A stretch of DNA of 19,283 nucleotides from CAZQKE01 sp964593865 (lineage in GTDB: Bacteria > Chloroflexota > Anaerolineae > JAAYZQ01). The notes under the pieces are model-generated. The model saw nothing but the letters and a program-made list of their open reading frames with translations. It had not been told where the DNA came from and made no database searches. Every line of letters begins with the position of its first letter. The first letter of the stretch is position 1. Of this stretch, positions 7,956-15,628 are shown piece after piece. Position numbers and translations under genes: made by a program. The stretch lies in the NCBI GenBank assembly GCA_964593865.1, contig CAZQKE010000039.1, positions 1 through 19,283 on the forward strand. Reading direction: 5' to 3'.

Positions 7956-10808
7956 ATGAGATCTGTTGCTACCCTGTTCTCAACGCTGGCGCTGGCCGCC
8001 CGCCGTATTTGGAACCAACGGCTGTTGATGCTCTGCCTGCTGGCGGGGTTGACGGCGGCGGTGGGATTGCTGGTCAGCATCCCCCTCTATGCCGACGCAG
8101 CGCACCATCGCCTGTTGCAAGGGGAACTCACCGAGGCGGGAACCTATCGCCCGCCTTTTGCTTTCCTGTGGCGCTATGTGGGCGCCTGGCACGGCGAGAT
8201 CCCCTGGGCGGCGTACACGCCGGTGGACGAATACCTTTCGCAACAGGCGGCGGGCGTCATCGGCCTGCCCCTGGACTCGCTGGTGCGCCATGTCAAGACC
8301 GGCAACCTGCGCCTTTTTGCCGCCGAGGAGGGGGCCTTTGCCGGGCGCGAGCCGCTGCTGTGGACCGCCTTGGGGTTCATCGGCGGGCTGGAAGAGCACC
8401 TGGACCTGGTAGAAGGGGCGTTCCCCACCGCCGCAGCGGGGGGAGAGGTGCCGGTCTTGGTCGGCCAGACGCTGGCCGAGCGGTTGGGCTTCCAGGTCGG
8501 CGAGCGGTACATCCTCTGGGGGCCGGAGCAGGAGCAGATCCCGGTGCAGGTCGTTGGCGTGTGGCGGCCCCTGGACCCGGCGGAGCCGTTCTGGTTCTAC
8601 CCGCCCCGTTCTTTTGACGAGTTGCTGCTGACCACCGAGCCGCTTTTCGTCGAAAAGGTAGTGCCCGCCCTGGAACGCCCCGTCTCCCTGGCCGTCTGGT
8701 ACCAGATTTTCGAGGGGGAGCGGGTGCGCGCCGCCGACGTGCCGGGGCTGCTGGAACGCATCGCCACCACCCAGGCGCGGGCCACGGCCCTCCTGAACCA
8801 CACGAGCCTTGACGCCTCCCCCGTCGAGGCGCTGGAAGCCTACCGCCGGGCGGCCCGCCAATTGACCCTGACCCTCAGCCTGTTCAGCGTACCCATCGTG
8901 GGCCTGATCTTTTACTTTATCACCCTCCTGGCCGGGCAGGTCGTCCGCCGCGACCGGAGCGAGATCGCCGTTCTGCGCAGCCGGGGCGCGACGGGGGGGC
9001 AGGTGCTCCTCATCTACCTGCTGGAAGGCTTGCTGCTGGGCGTCCTGGGGCTGCCCCTCGGCCTGGCGCTGGGCCGCGGGCTGGCCGGGCTGATGGGCCA
9101 CAGCCGCACCTTCCTGGACCCGGCGCTCCTAAAGTATAGCCCTCCGGACGGGGCGTCGGGCATCGTCCTTTCACCGACGGCGCTGGGCTATGGGTTGGGG
9201 GGCGTGGGGCTGACCGTGCTGGCCCTCCTGTTCCCGGCCCTGGCCGCCTCCCGCCATACTATCGTCACCCATCGTCGGGAGCAGGCCCGCACCCTGCGCC
9301 GCCCCCTCTATCAGCGATTCTTTCTCGATCTGTTCCTCCTGGTCCCCCTCCTGTACGGCTGGTACCTCCTCCGCCAACAAGGGACCATCACCCCCTCTAT
9401 CCCCCTGCCCACCTTTACCAACCCCCTCCTCTTCCTCGTGCCCGCGCTCTTTTGCTTCTCCCTGGCCCTGCTGGCCCTCCGCTTCCTCCCCTGGCTGATG
9501 GGGGCGCTGGCCTGGTTGGCCGAGCGGGGGCCGGGTGTGCCCCCTCTCCTGGTCCTCCGCCAGATCGCCCGTTCCCTCGGCCAATACAGCGGGCCGCTGC
9601 TGCTCCTGAGCCTGACCCTCGGCCTGGCCGCTTTCAGCGCTTCCATGGCCCTCACCCTCGACACCCACCTGACCGACCGCATCTACTATCAGGTCGGCGC
9701 CGACCTCAACCTGGCCGAGATGGGGGAAAGCACCGAACGGCCGCAGCAACCGGGACTGCCGGGCCAATCCACGGCCCCAGCGGAAAGCGAGTCAGAGCCG
9801 CGCTGGCTCTTTTTGCCCGTGAGCGAGCATTTGCGGGTGCCGGGGGTGCGGGCGGCGGCGCGGGTGGGCGATTTCTCCGCCACGGCCGACCTGGGCGGGC
9901 GGCAGCAGACGGGGCGGCTGCTGGGGGTGGACCGCCTGGACTTTGCGGCGGTGGCCTTTTACCGGCCCGATTTCGCCGGGGGCGAATCGCTGGGCGGGCT
10001 GATGAACCGCCTGGCGGTGGACCGGTCCAACCTGTTGGTCAGCCGCGATTTCCTGTTGCGCAACGGCCTCACGGTGGGGGACCCGCTGCGCCTGACGGTG
10101 GGCACGGCGGGCGAATTCCGCGAGATTGAGTTCACCATCGCCGCGCCTTTGGATCTCTTCCCCACCCTGTATCCCCAGGACGGCCCCTTTTTCGTCGCCA
10201 ATCTGGACTATGTCTTTGAGGGATTGGGCGGCACATTTCCCTACGATGTCTGGCTGGCGACCGATCCGACCGTGCCCGGCGAAGCGATTGTGGCCGGGGT
10301 ACGGGACCTGGGGCTGACCGTCGTCACCGCCGCCGACGCCCGCGCCCTCATCGCCCAGGAGCAGACCCGCCCGGAGCGACAGGGGCTGTTCGGTCTGCTG
10401 ACCGTGGGTTTTTTGACCTCCGCTGCCCTGACCGTCCTGGGGTTCCTGGTCTATGCCGTTGTCTCTTTCCGACGGCGGTTCATTGAGCTTGGCTCTTTGC
10501 GGGCCGTGGGCCTTTCGACGGGCCAGATGGCCGCTTACCTGGCCGGGGAGCAGGCCCTCCTCATCCTGACCGGGGCCGGTCTGGGAACCGTCCTGGGCGT
10601 GGCTGCCGGCCGCCTGTTCATCCCCTACCTGCAAGTCGGGGCGGACAAGACGGCCCAGGTGCCGCCCTTTGCCGTCCAGGTCGCCTGGCAGGAGTTGGGG
10701 TTGATCTATGCCATCTTTGGGGTGATGTTCGTGGCGGCGGTGGGGGTGTTGCTTGTGCTGTTGGCGCGGATGCGGATCTTTGAAGCGGTCAAGTTGGGCG
10801 AGGTGTGA
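7956..10808 (+). CDS. FtsX/MacB-type ABC permease, duplicated core
   Basis: A 950-residue membrane protein of the FtsX/MacB permease superfamily. One hydrophobic segment lies near residues 22-44, followed by a large extracytoplasmic domain to about 300. A central block of segments follows: about 303-330, 350-375 and 405-430, then further segments at about 450-470 and 490-520 and one near 545-565. A second extracytoplasmic domain covers about 570-805, and three C-terminal segments lie near 811-840, 860-885 and 905-930. The arrangement matches the long permeases with two FtsX cores, as in LolC/E-like or YtrF-like relatives. The start ATG 7956 follows AAGGGG, and the stop TGA directly abuts the ATPase ATG. 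Such permeases transmit ATPase motion across the membrane to extrude lipids, lipoproteins, peptides or drugs, or to regulate cell-wall hydrolases; which applies here is not visible. Confidence 0.9.
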   Translation: MRSVATLFSTLALAARRIWNQRLLMLCLLAGLTAAVGLLVSIPLYADAAHHRLLQGELTEAGTYRPPFAFLWRYVGAWHGEIPWAAYTPVDEYLSQQAAGVIGLPLDSLVRHVKTGNLRLFAAEEGAFAGREPLLWTALGFIGGLEEHLDLVEGAFPTAAAGGEVPVLVGQTLAERLGFQVGERYILWGPEQEQIPVQVVGVWRPLDPAEPFWFYPPRSFDELLLTTEPLFVEKVVPALERPVSLAVWYQIFEGERVRAADVPGLLERIATTQARATALLNHTSLDASPVEALEAYRRAARQLTLTLSLFSVPIVGLIFYFITLLAGQVVRRDRSEIAVLRSRGATGGQVLLIYLLEGLLLGVLGLPLGLALGRGLAGLMGHSRTFLDPALLKYSPPDGASGIVLSPTALGYGLGGVGLTVLALLFPALAASRHTIVTHRREQARTLRRPLYQRFFLDLFLLVPLLYGWYLLRQQGTITPSIPLPTFTNPLLFLVPALFCFSLALLALRFLPWLMGALAWLAERGPGVPPLLVLRQIARSLGQYSGPLLLLSLTLGLAAFSASMALTLDTHLTDRIYYQVGADLNLAEMGESTERPQQPGLPGQSTAPAESESEPRWLFLPVSEHLRVPGVRAAARVGDFSATADLGGRQQTGRLLGVDRLDFAAVAFYRPDFAGGESLGGLMNRLAVDRSNLLVSRDFLLRNGLTVGDPLRLTVGTAGEFREIEFTIAAPLDLFPTLYPQDGPFFVANLDYVFEGLGGTFPYDVWLATDPTVPGEAIVAGVRDLGLTVVTAADARALIAQEQTRPERQGLFGLLTVGFLTSAALTVLGFLVYAVVSFRRRFIELGSLRAVGLSTGQMAAYLAGEQALLILTGAGLGTVLGVAAGRLFIPYLQVGADKTAQVPPFAVQVAWQELGLIYAIFGVMFVAAVGVLLVLLARMRIFEAVKLGEV

Positions 10809-12410
10809 ATGATCTCCTGTCACAACCTGGTCAAAATCTACAAAACCGCCCTCCTTGAAACCGTCGCCCTGCAGGGCCTTGATCTCACCGTCGCCGAAGG
10901 GGAAATGCTGGGCATCGTCGGCGCGTCGGGCAGCGGCAAGACCACCCTCCTCAACATCCTGGGCGGGCTGGACCGGCCCTCCGCCGGGCGCGTTTCCGTG
11001 GCCGGGCGCGACCTGCTCAAACTCTCCGACCGGGCGCTGGACCGCTACCGCCGCACCCAGGTCGGCTTTGTCTGGCAGCAGACGGGACGCAATCTAATTC
11101 CCTACCTCACTGCCAGGGAAAACATTGAACTGCCCATGACCGTAGCCGGGGTGGGCCGCCGGGAAAAGCGCGCCCGCTCGCGGGAGCTGCTGGAAGCGGT
11201 GGGCTTGTGGGAATACCGCCATCACCGCCCCGTCCAACTTTCCGGCGGACAGCAGCAGCGGGTGGCCATCGCCGTCGCCCTGGCCAACCGGCCCCGCCTC
11301 CTCCTGGCCGATGAACCGACGGGCGAAGTGGATTCGGCCACCGCCCGCCAACTGCTCGAGCTGTTCCGCACCCTGAACCGCGCCCACGGCCTGACCGTGC
11401 TCATCGTCACCCACGACCCCCAAATTGCCCGTTGGGTAGACCGCGTCGTTGCCATCCGCGACGGCAAGACCAGTACCGAGATCAGAAAAGAGACCCCCGA
11501 CTCCCCTTCTTCCGCCCGCTACGCCGAATACGTGGTACTCGATTCGGCAGGGCGGTTGCAGCTACCCAAAGAGTACCGGGAGCGATACGGCATCGGCGAC
11601 CGGGCAACGCTGCAACCCACCGAGAAGGGCATCCTGATCCGCCCTGTGGCAGAGCACGGCATCACTCCATCCCCTGGGCCGGAACCGCCTCCCCGCCCTC
11701 CGGCGCCCCGCCCCCAACCTTCCGCCCCCCCATCGGCCATCCTCCGCACCGAGAACCTGGTCCGCACCTACCGCCTCGGCAGGCGGGAGATCCACGCCTT
11801 GCAGGGCGTGGACCTGACGGTACGGCGGGGGCAGTTTGTGCTCCTGCAGGGCCGCTCCGGATCGGGCAAGACGACGCTGCTCAACTGCCTCGGCGGGCTG
11901 GACCGCCCCACGGCGGGCCGCGTCTGGTTCGAGGGCCGGGACCTGGGCCGGATGTCGGAACGGGAGCGGGTACGGCTGCGTCGGCGGCGCATCGGCTTTG
12001 TCTTTCAATCCTTCGCCCTGCTGCCCACCTACTCGGCCTGGGAAAACATAGACCTGATGCTGCGCCTGGGGGGCATGAAGCGGCGCGAACGGCGGCAGCG
12101 CGTGGAGGAAGTGCTGGCCTGGGTTGGCCTGACCCGCTGGGCCGACCATCGGCCCTTTGAGATGTCCGGCGGGCAGCAGCAGCGGCTGGCCGTCGCCCGG
12201 GCCATTGCCCCCCGCCCCACCCTCATCCTGGCCGACGAGCCGACCGGGGAACTCGATTCGGCCACCGGTCGGCAGGTGCTGGCCCTCCTGCGCCGCGTCG
12301 TGGACCGGGAAGGCATCACCGTCCTGATCGCCAGCCACGACCCGGCGGTGGAACCGTTCGCCGACCGCGTGTACTATCTACAGGACGGGCGTATCGCCGA
12401 AAAGGAATAG
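10809..12410 (+). CDS. ABC ATPase with two nucleotide-binding domains and an internal AbrB-like domain
   Basis: A 533-residue fused ATPase for the preceding permease. Domain 1 (about 1-215) has Walker A GASGSGKTT (near 38-46), signature LSGGQQQR (near 144), Walker B LLLADEPTGEVD and the VTHD H-loop. Domain 2 (about 312-533) has GRSGSGKTT (near 348), MSGGQQQR (near 452), LILADEPTGELD and ASHD. Both look catalytically complete and of the MacB/LolD type. Between them, residues about 240-283 read as an AbrB/SpoVT swapped-hairpin half: YVVLDSAGRLQLPKEYRERY then IGDRATLQP and GILIRP, followed by a proline-rich linker. AbrB folds usually bind DNA as dimers, so the ATPase may tether to DNA or regulate its own operon; a purely structural dimerisation role is equally possible. 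The start follows the permease stop without a gap, with GAGGTG as ribosome-binding site, indicating translational coupling. Confidence 0.9.
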   Translation: MISCHNLVKIYKTALLETVALQGLDLTVAEGEMLGIVGASGSGKTTLLNILGGLDRPSAGRVSVAGRDLLKLSDRALDRYRRTQVGFVWQQTGRNLIPYLTARENIELPMTVAGVGRREKRARSRELLEAVGLWEYRHHRPVQLSGGQQQRVAIAVALANRPRLLLADEPTGEVDSATARQLLELFRTLNRAHGLTVLIVTHDPQIARWVDRVVAIRDGKTSTEIRKETPDSPSSARYAEYVVLDSAGRLQLPKEYRERYGIGDRATLQPTEKGILIRPVAEHGITPSPGPEPPPRPPAPRPQPSAPPSAILRTENLVRTYRLGRREIHALQGVDLTVRRGQFVLLQGRSGSGKTTLLNCLGGLDRPTAGRVWFEGRDLGRMSERERVRLRRRRIGFVFQSFALLPTYSAWENIDLMLRLGGMKRRERRQRVEEVLAWVGLTRWADHRPFEMSGGQQQRLAVARAIAPRPTLILADEPTGELDSATGRQVLALLRRVVDREGITVLIASHDPAVEPFADRVYYLQDGRIAEKE

Positions 12411-12491
12411 AAAAACGGTTGAAGTCGCACGTGATGGAAGAAACCGGAGCGTAGGCAAACGCCCCGCCCCAGGCCCCAAAGGGGCAACCTG

Positions 12492-13916
12492 CTACCGCCC
12501 AAACGCCTCATCAATGGCCGCGCAGGTCGCCTCGTAAGCGTTGTGATGCAACAGCCGCCGGTCCAGCGCGCGCGGATGGACCGTCGCCCGAACAAAGATC
12601 ACGTCGCGGTGCATTGCCTCTTCGGGGATAACACCTTCGGCCAGCTTGGCGACGATGGCCTGGGCGACGGCATTCTGCACCGGACCGTAGATCATGTTCG
12701 CTTGGCGCAGGTCTTTTAGCTCATAAGCAGGCACGATGAGGGTGCTGGGCCGGACGGTCAGATTCGGCTCCAAAATCGTGGTCAACGCCTCGTAACCGTG
12801 GCGGGGATAGGTGAGCTGATAAGCCCAGGCTTCGCCTGCCGGGCCGTCTTTGGCCCCACACAGCAGATCTATCTGCACCGCCTCCCGCTCGTCCACCCCA
12901 TCCCCCGCGCTGCCGCTACCGACCCGCATCCCGTGGGCGCGGATCGTTTCCGCATCCAGCCCGACGGCCGATTCCCATCCTCCCACGTCCCGACTCTCTG
13001 CACCATTCCCGACCGGAATCTTGCCCAGTCGTTCCAACTCCAACTGAATCTCGGCTCGGTCCTCATGGAGCAGCGCGCCGCCGACGCTTTTCAACGGGCT
13101 GCGGGGCCGCCCCACGTCCAGCCCCATCATCTTGAGGGCCTGCTTGACCGCCACGGCGCCACCGTAGCGGACGAAAATCCGGGAAAGCTTCTGCACCCGG
13201 CGTTGCAGGGCGCGGGCCGTTTCCAGGTCACCGCTGCGGACGGCGGCCAACACCTGCTGCCACACCTCCGGATAGACCTGGGCGGAGGCCAAAATCATGC
13301 CGCTCGCTCCCCCGGCCAGGGCGTTGAGCACCACCTCATCGTGACCGACCAAGACGCGGATCCGGTCGCCCGCATATTCCAGCACCTCCATCATGTAAGG
13401 CAGATTGCCGGAGGAATCCTTTAGGCCGACGATGTTGGGGATGTCGGCCAGATCCTCAATGACGCGGCGGGGGATGGCCGCACCCACCACCTGGGGGATG
13501 TTGTAGAGGAGGATGGGCATGTCGGGCAAGGCTTGGGCGATGGTGGCATAGTGTTGGTAGATGCCTTTGGGGGAAGGGTGGAGAAAGTAGGGGCAGACGA
13601 TGAGGCAAGCGGTTGCGCCCGCTTCCTGGGCATTGTGGGCCAGCTCCAAGGCCATCTTCGTACCCGCCGCCCCCGTCCCGGCGATGACCGGCTTGCCCTG
13701 GGCCTCCTCCACGGCGATCCGGACCAGGCGTTTGTGCTCCTCCGGCGTGAGATAGTTGAATTCACCCGTGGTCCCGGCAGGAACCAGGCCGTCCACGTGG
13801 GGCAGCACGTAACGGATGAGACGGCGGAACGCATCCTCGTCCAGCGACTGGTCTTTGGCAAAAGGCGTGACCAGGGCAGGGTTCACACCGCCCGGTCGGA
13901 ACGGTTTTTCGGTCAT
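12492..13916 (-). CDS. DapA-superfamily aldolase fused to a formaldehyde-activating-enzyme (Fae) domain
   Basis: A 474-residue fusion. Residues 1-297 form a class I aldolase of the DHDPS/N-acetylneuraminate lyase superfamily: pyruvate-binding GTTGEF (48-53), LLYNIP with Tyr138, and Schiff-base Lys166 in IVGLKDSSGN. The position of the DapA arginine that binds aspartate semialdehyde (YNxPxR) is Val143, and the second Tyr of the VTPYY motif is Phe111, so true DapA activity is doubtful. After a linker (about 298-330), residues about 331-474 match Fae: GDG, IDLLCG, LEPNLTVRP, the IYGPVQNAVAQAI block, EGVIPEE and NAYEATCAAIDEAF. The His that precedes IDL in canonical Fae is Gln348 here. Ribosome-binding site AAAGGAG seven bases before ATG. 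The gene has its own promoter (13972-14000) and no co-transcribed partner. Likely a pyruvate-dependent aldolase with an aldehyde-binding or aldehyde-transferring partner domain; substrate unknown. Confidence 0.88.
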   Translation of the reverse strand: MTEKPFRPGGVNPALVTPFAKDQSLDEDAFRRLIRYVLPHVDGLVPAGTTGEFNYLTPEEHKRLVRIAVEEAQGKPVIAGTGAAGTKMALELAHNAQEAGATACLIVCPYFLHPSPKGIYQHYATIAQALPDMPILLYNIPQVVGAAIPRRVIEDLADIPNIVGLKDSSGNLPYMMEVLEYAGDRIRVLVGHDEVVLNALAGGASGMILASAQVYPEVWQQVLAAVRSGDLETARALQRRVQKLSRIFVRYGGAVAVKQALKMMGLDVGRPRSPLKSVGGALLHEDRAEIQLELERLGKIPVGNGAESRDVGGWESAVGLDAETIRAHGMRVGSGSAGDGVDEREAVQIDLLCGAKDGPAGEAWAYQLTYPRHGYEALTTILEPNLTVRPSTLIVPAYELKDLRQANMIYGPVQNAVAQAIVAKLAEGVIPEEAMHRDVIFVRATVHPRALDRRLLHHNAYEATCAAIDEAFGR

Positions 13917-13971
13917 GGTTCACTCCTTTGGATCCCCCATCTATTTCTAAAAGCGGCCGAACACCTTGTCC

Positions 13972-14000
13972 ATTGTAACACAGATCAATCAAGCTGTCAC
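13972..14000 (-). promoter_or_regulatory. Putative sigma70 promoter of the aldolase-Fae gene
   Basis: Read on the minus strand, GTGACA (plus-strand 13995-14000) and TACAAT (plus-strand 13972-13977) are exactly 17 bases apart, each with five of six consensus matches. The transcript would begin near 13965, giving a leader of about 50 bases with a good AAAGGAG ribosome-binding site. Confidence 0.6.
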
Positions 14001-14052
14001 GAAACAGGACCACGCTTTCCATCGTGGCCCTCGGTCTGGCAAGGAAAGGTTC

Positions 14053-14081
14053 TTGCCCCCTGCGCCAACAAGGGGTATAAT
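14053..14081 (+). promoter_or_regulatory. Strong sigma70 promoter of the zincin gene
   Basis: TTGCCC at 14053-14058, a 17-base spacer and a perfect TATAAT at 14076-14081. Only eight bases separate the -10 box from ATG 14090, so transcription should begin at or within a base or two of the start codon, and no ribosome-binding site fits between them. The mRNA is predicted to be leaderless. Confidence 0.68.
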
Positions 14082-14089
14082 CCGCCCCG

Positions 14090-14485
14090 ATGAACGTCAG
14101 AAGATCATGGGTCCACACCCTGGACCACGAGGCTTTTGAAGATCTGGTGGAGCAGGCGTTGGCCGACTTGCCCGAACAGATTCAAAGCTGGTTGGATAAC
14201 GTCGCCATCGTCGTCGCCGAGCGGCCCACGCCGGAGCACTTGGCCCAAGCGGGAGCTCCACCCGGCACCTTGCTCTTTGGTCTGTACGTCGGTGTGCCCA
14301 AGACCCGGCGGGGCTTTACTTACGGCGAAATTGTGCCGGATAAAATCCTGATTTTTCGCCGCCCCATCCTTCAGGTGTGCCGCACCCCGGCCCAGGTCCG
14401 CGCCCAGGTGCGCCAAACGGTGCTCCACGAGATCGGCCATCATTTTGGGCTGGATGAGGAGCAGCTGCGGGCCGCCGGTGTCTAA
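14090..14485 (+). CDS. Minimal zincin-like metallopeptidase family protein
   Basis: A 131-residue cytoplasmic protein of the small zincin family (Pfam Zincin_1, formerly DUF1025). Zinc ligands are visible in HEIGHHFGLDEEQL: His113 and His117 in HEIGH with catalytic Glu114, and Asp122 as likely third ligand. The N-terminal FEDLVEQALADLP and the middle LFGLYVGVP and PDKILIFRRPIL are also typical of the family. Length is normal for the family and there is no signal peptide. The molecular function of these proteins is not established; protease activity is assumed from the motif. The start is fixed by the promoter: the -10 box ends eight bases before ATG, pointing to leaderless translation. The gene is divergent from the aldolase-Fae gene and convergent with the threonine aldolase gene. 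Confidence 0.88.
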   Translation: MNVRRSWVHTLDHEAFEDLVEQALADLPEQIQSWLDNVAIVVAERPTPEHLAQAGAPPGTLLFGLYVGVPKTRRGFTYGEIVPDKILIFRRPILQVCRTPAQVRAQVRQTVLHEIGHHFGLDEEQLRAAGV

Positions 14486-14557
14486 AGACGCCGAGGGCGC
14501 GGAGCAAGAACCAGAACCGCGAAGGCAAGGATCCGCACCTTCGTTGCCTTGGCGGTT
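14486..14557. repeat. Single degenerate hairpin repeat at a convergent gene junction
   Basis: The 81-base gap between the zincin stop and the threonine aldolase stop contains an imperfect palindrome that begins AACCGCGAAGGCAAGG at 14515 and ends GCCTTGGCGGTT at 14557. It is preceded by a related AAAGACGCCGAGGGCGCGGA stretch. It belongs to the same family as the tandem repeats at 15629-15970. It may also serve as a two-way transcription terminator, although no T-run follows. Confidence 0.65.
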
Positions 14558-14566
14558 CACAATCTG

Positions 14567-15604
14567 TTACAGGACCTGGGCAAAGGCTTCCAGCGCCCGG
14601 TCAATATCGGCTTCGGTGATGCCATAGTGGGTGACGGCCCGGAACCGCCGCCCGCCGATGGCCCCGACCTTGACACCCCGTTCGGCCAGGCGGGCCACCA
14701 CTTCCTGGGGAGCGGGGGCTTGGGGTTGCAATTCAAAGATGACGATGTTAGTTTGCACCCGCGCCGGATCCAGGATGACATGGGGCAGGACGGCCAGCCC
14801 CTCGGCCAGGCGGCGGGCCAGAGCATGGTCTTCGGCCAGGCGGTCCACCATCGTCTCCAGGGCGACGATACCCGCCGCCGCCAAGATGCCCGCCTGCCGC
14901 ATTCCGCCGCCCAGCATTTTGCGCTGCCGCCGCGCCCGCTGCACCCAATCCGCCGGGCCGCAGACCAGGGAGCCGACGGGAGCCGACAGCCCCTTGGACA
15001 GGCAGAAGCTCACCGAGTCGGCGTGGCGCGCCAGCTCTGCCGCTTCAACACCCAGGGCCGTCGCCGCGTTGAAAATGCGTGCTCCGTCCAAGTGGATGGC
15101 CAGGCCGTGGCGGTCGGCCAGGGCGCGGACTTGGGCCATATATTCCGGGGTGAGCACCGCACCGCCGCAGCGGTTGTGGGTGTTCTCCAGGCAAATGAGG
15201 CGGCTGCGGGGATAATGCAGGTTGTTTGGATCGCGGATGGCAGCTTCAATATCATCCAGAGCCAGCGTGCCGTCGGGCCGGTTGGGCACGGTGCGGGGGT
15301 GGATGCCGCCCACGGCTGCTGCCCCCCCGACTTCAAAGAGAAAGGTATGGGCCAGGTGGCCCATAATCGCCTCGTCGCCGCGATTGCAGTGGGTGAGAAG
15401 GCTGACCAGGTTGGCCATCGTCCCGCTTGGGACAAAGACCGCTGCCTCTTTGCCCAACCGCTCGGCGGCCATTGCTTCCAGGCGGTTGACGGTGGGGTCT
15501 TCGCCCATCACATCGTCGCCCACCTCCGCCTCAAACATGGCCCGACGCATAGCAGGTGTGGGCAGCGTCACCGTATCGCTGCGCAGGTCTACGATTCTGC
15601 TCAT
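14567..15604 (-). CDS. ltaE: Low-specificity L-threonine aldolase family PLP enzyme
   Basis: A 345-residue fold-type I PLP enzyme of the threonine aldolase / beta-eliminating lyase family, which cleaves L-threonine or allo-threonine to glycine and acetaldehyde. Visible motifs: DLRSDTVTLP near the N-terminus, VGDDVMGEDPTVNRLE, VPSGTMANL, HTFLFE, ENTHNRCGG, LDGARIFNA (Asp173 binds the pyridine nitrogen, Arg176 nearby), and SFCLSKGLSAPVGS with Lys204 as the PLP lysine. The length is normal. The start at 15604 is chosen over a longer in-frame start 11 codons upstream because GAGGAG lies seven bases before it. Family members have side activity on serine, giving glycine and formaldehyde. The promoter region is filled by tandem hairpin repeats. 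The gene symbol reflects family membership; specificity is not shown by the sequence. Confidence 0.92.
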   Translation of the reverse strand: MSRIVDLRSDTVTLPTPAMRRAMFEAEVGDDVMGEDPTVNRLEAMAAERLGKEAAVFVPSGTMANLVSLLTHCNRGDEAIMGHLAHTFLFEVGGAAAVGGIHPRTVPNRPDGTLALDDIEAAIRDPNNLHYPRSRLICLENTHNRCGGAVLTPEYMAQVRALADRHGLAIHLDGARIFNAATALGVEAAELARHADSVSFCLSKGLSAPVGSLVCGPADWVQRARRQRKMLGGGMRQAGILAAAGIVALETMVDRLAEDHALARRLAEGLAVLPHVILDPARVQTNIVIFELQPQAPAPQEVVARLAERGVKVGAIGGRRFRAVTHYGITEADIDRALEAFAQVL

Positions 15605-15628
15605 GGATCGCTCCTCTTCAATCCTTTG

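Noticed and set aside
6597..12410. TolC-dependent MacAB macrolide efflux pump
   Set aside because: The adaptor is a lipoprotein, the ATPase is separate and duplicated, the permease is far larger than MacB, and no outer-membrane channel gene is present. Only the general family can be called.
12473..12485. GCCCC AAA GGGGC hairpin between the convergent ATPase and aldolase-Fae genes as terminator
   Set aside because: The stem is only five pairs and no T-run follows on either strand; this is common by chance in GC-rich DNA.
12492..13916. Authentic dapA, supported by lysA being in the same window
   Set aside because: The arginine and second tyrosine needed for aspartate semialdehyde chemistry are replaced, a Fae domain is fused on, and the gene is not in an operon with lysA.
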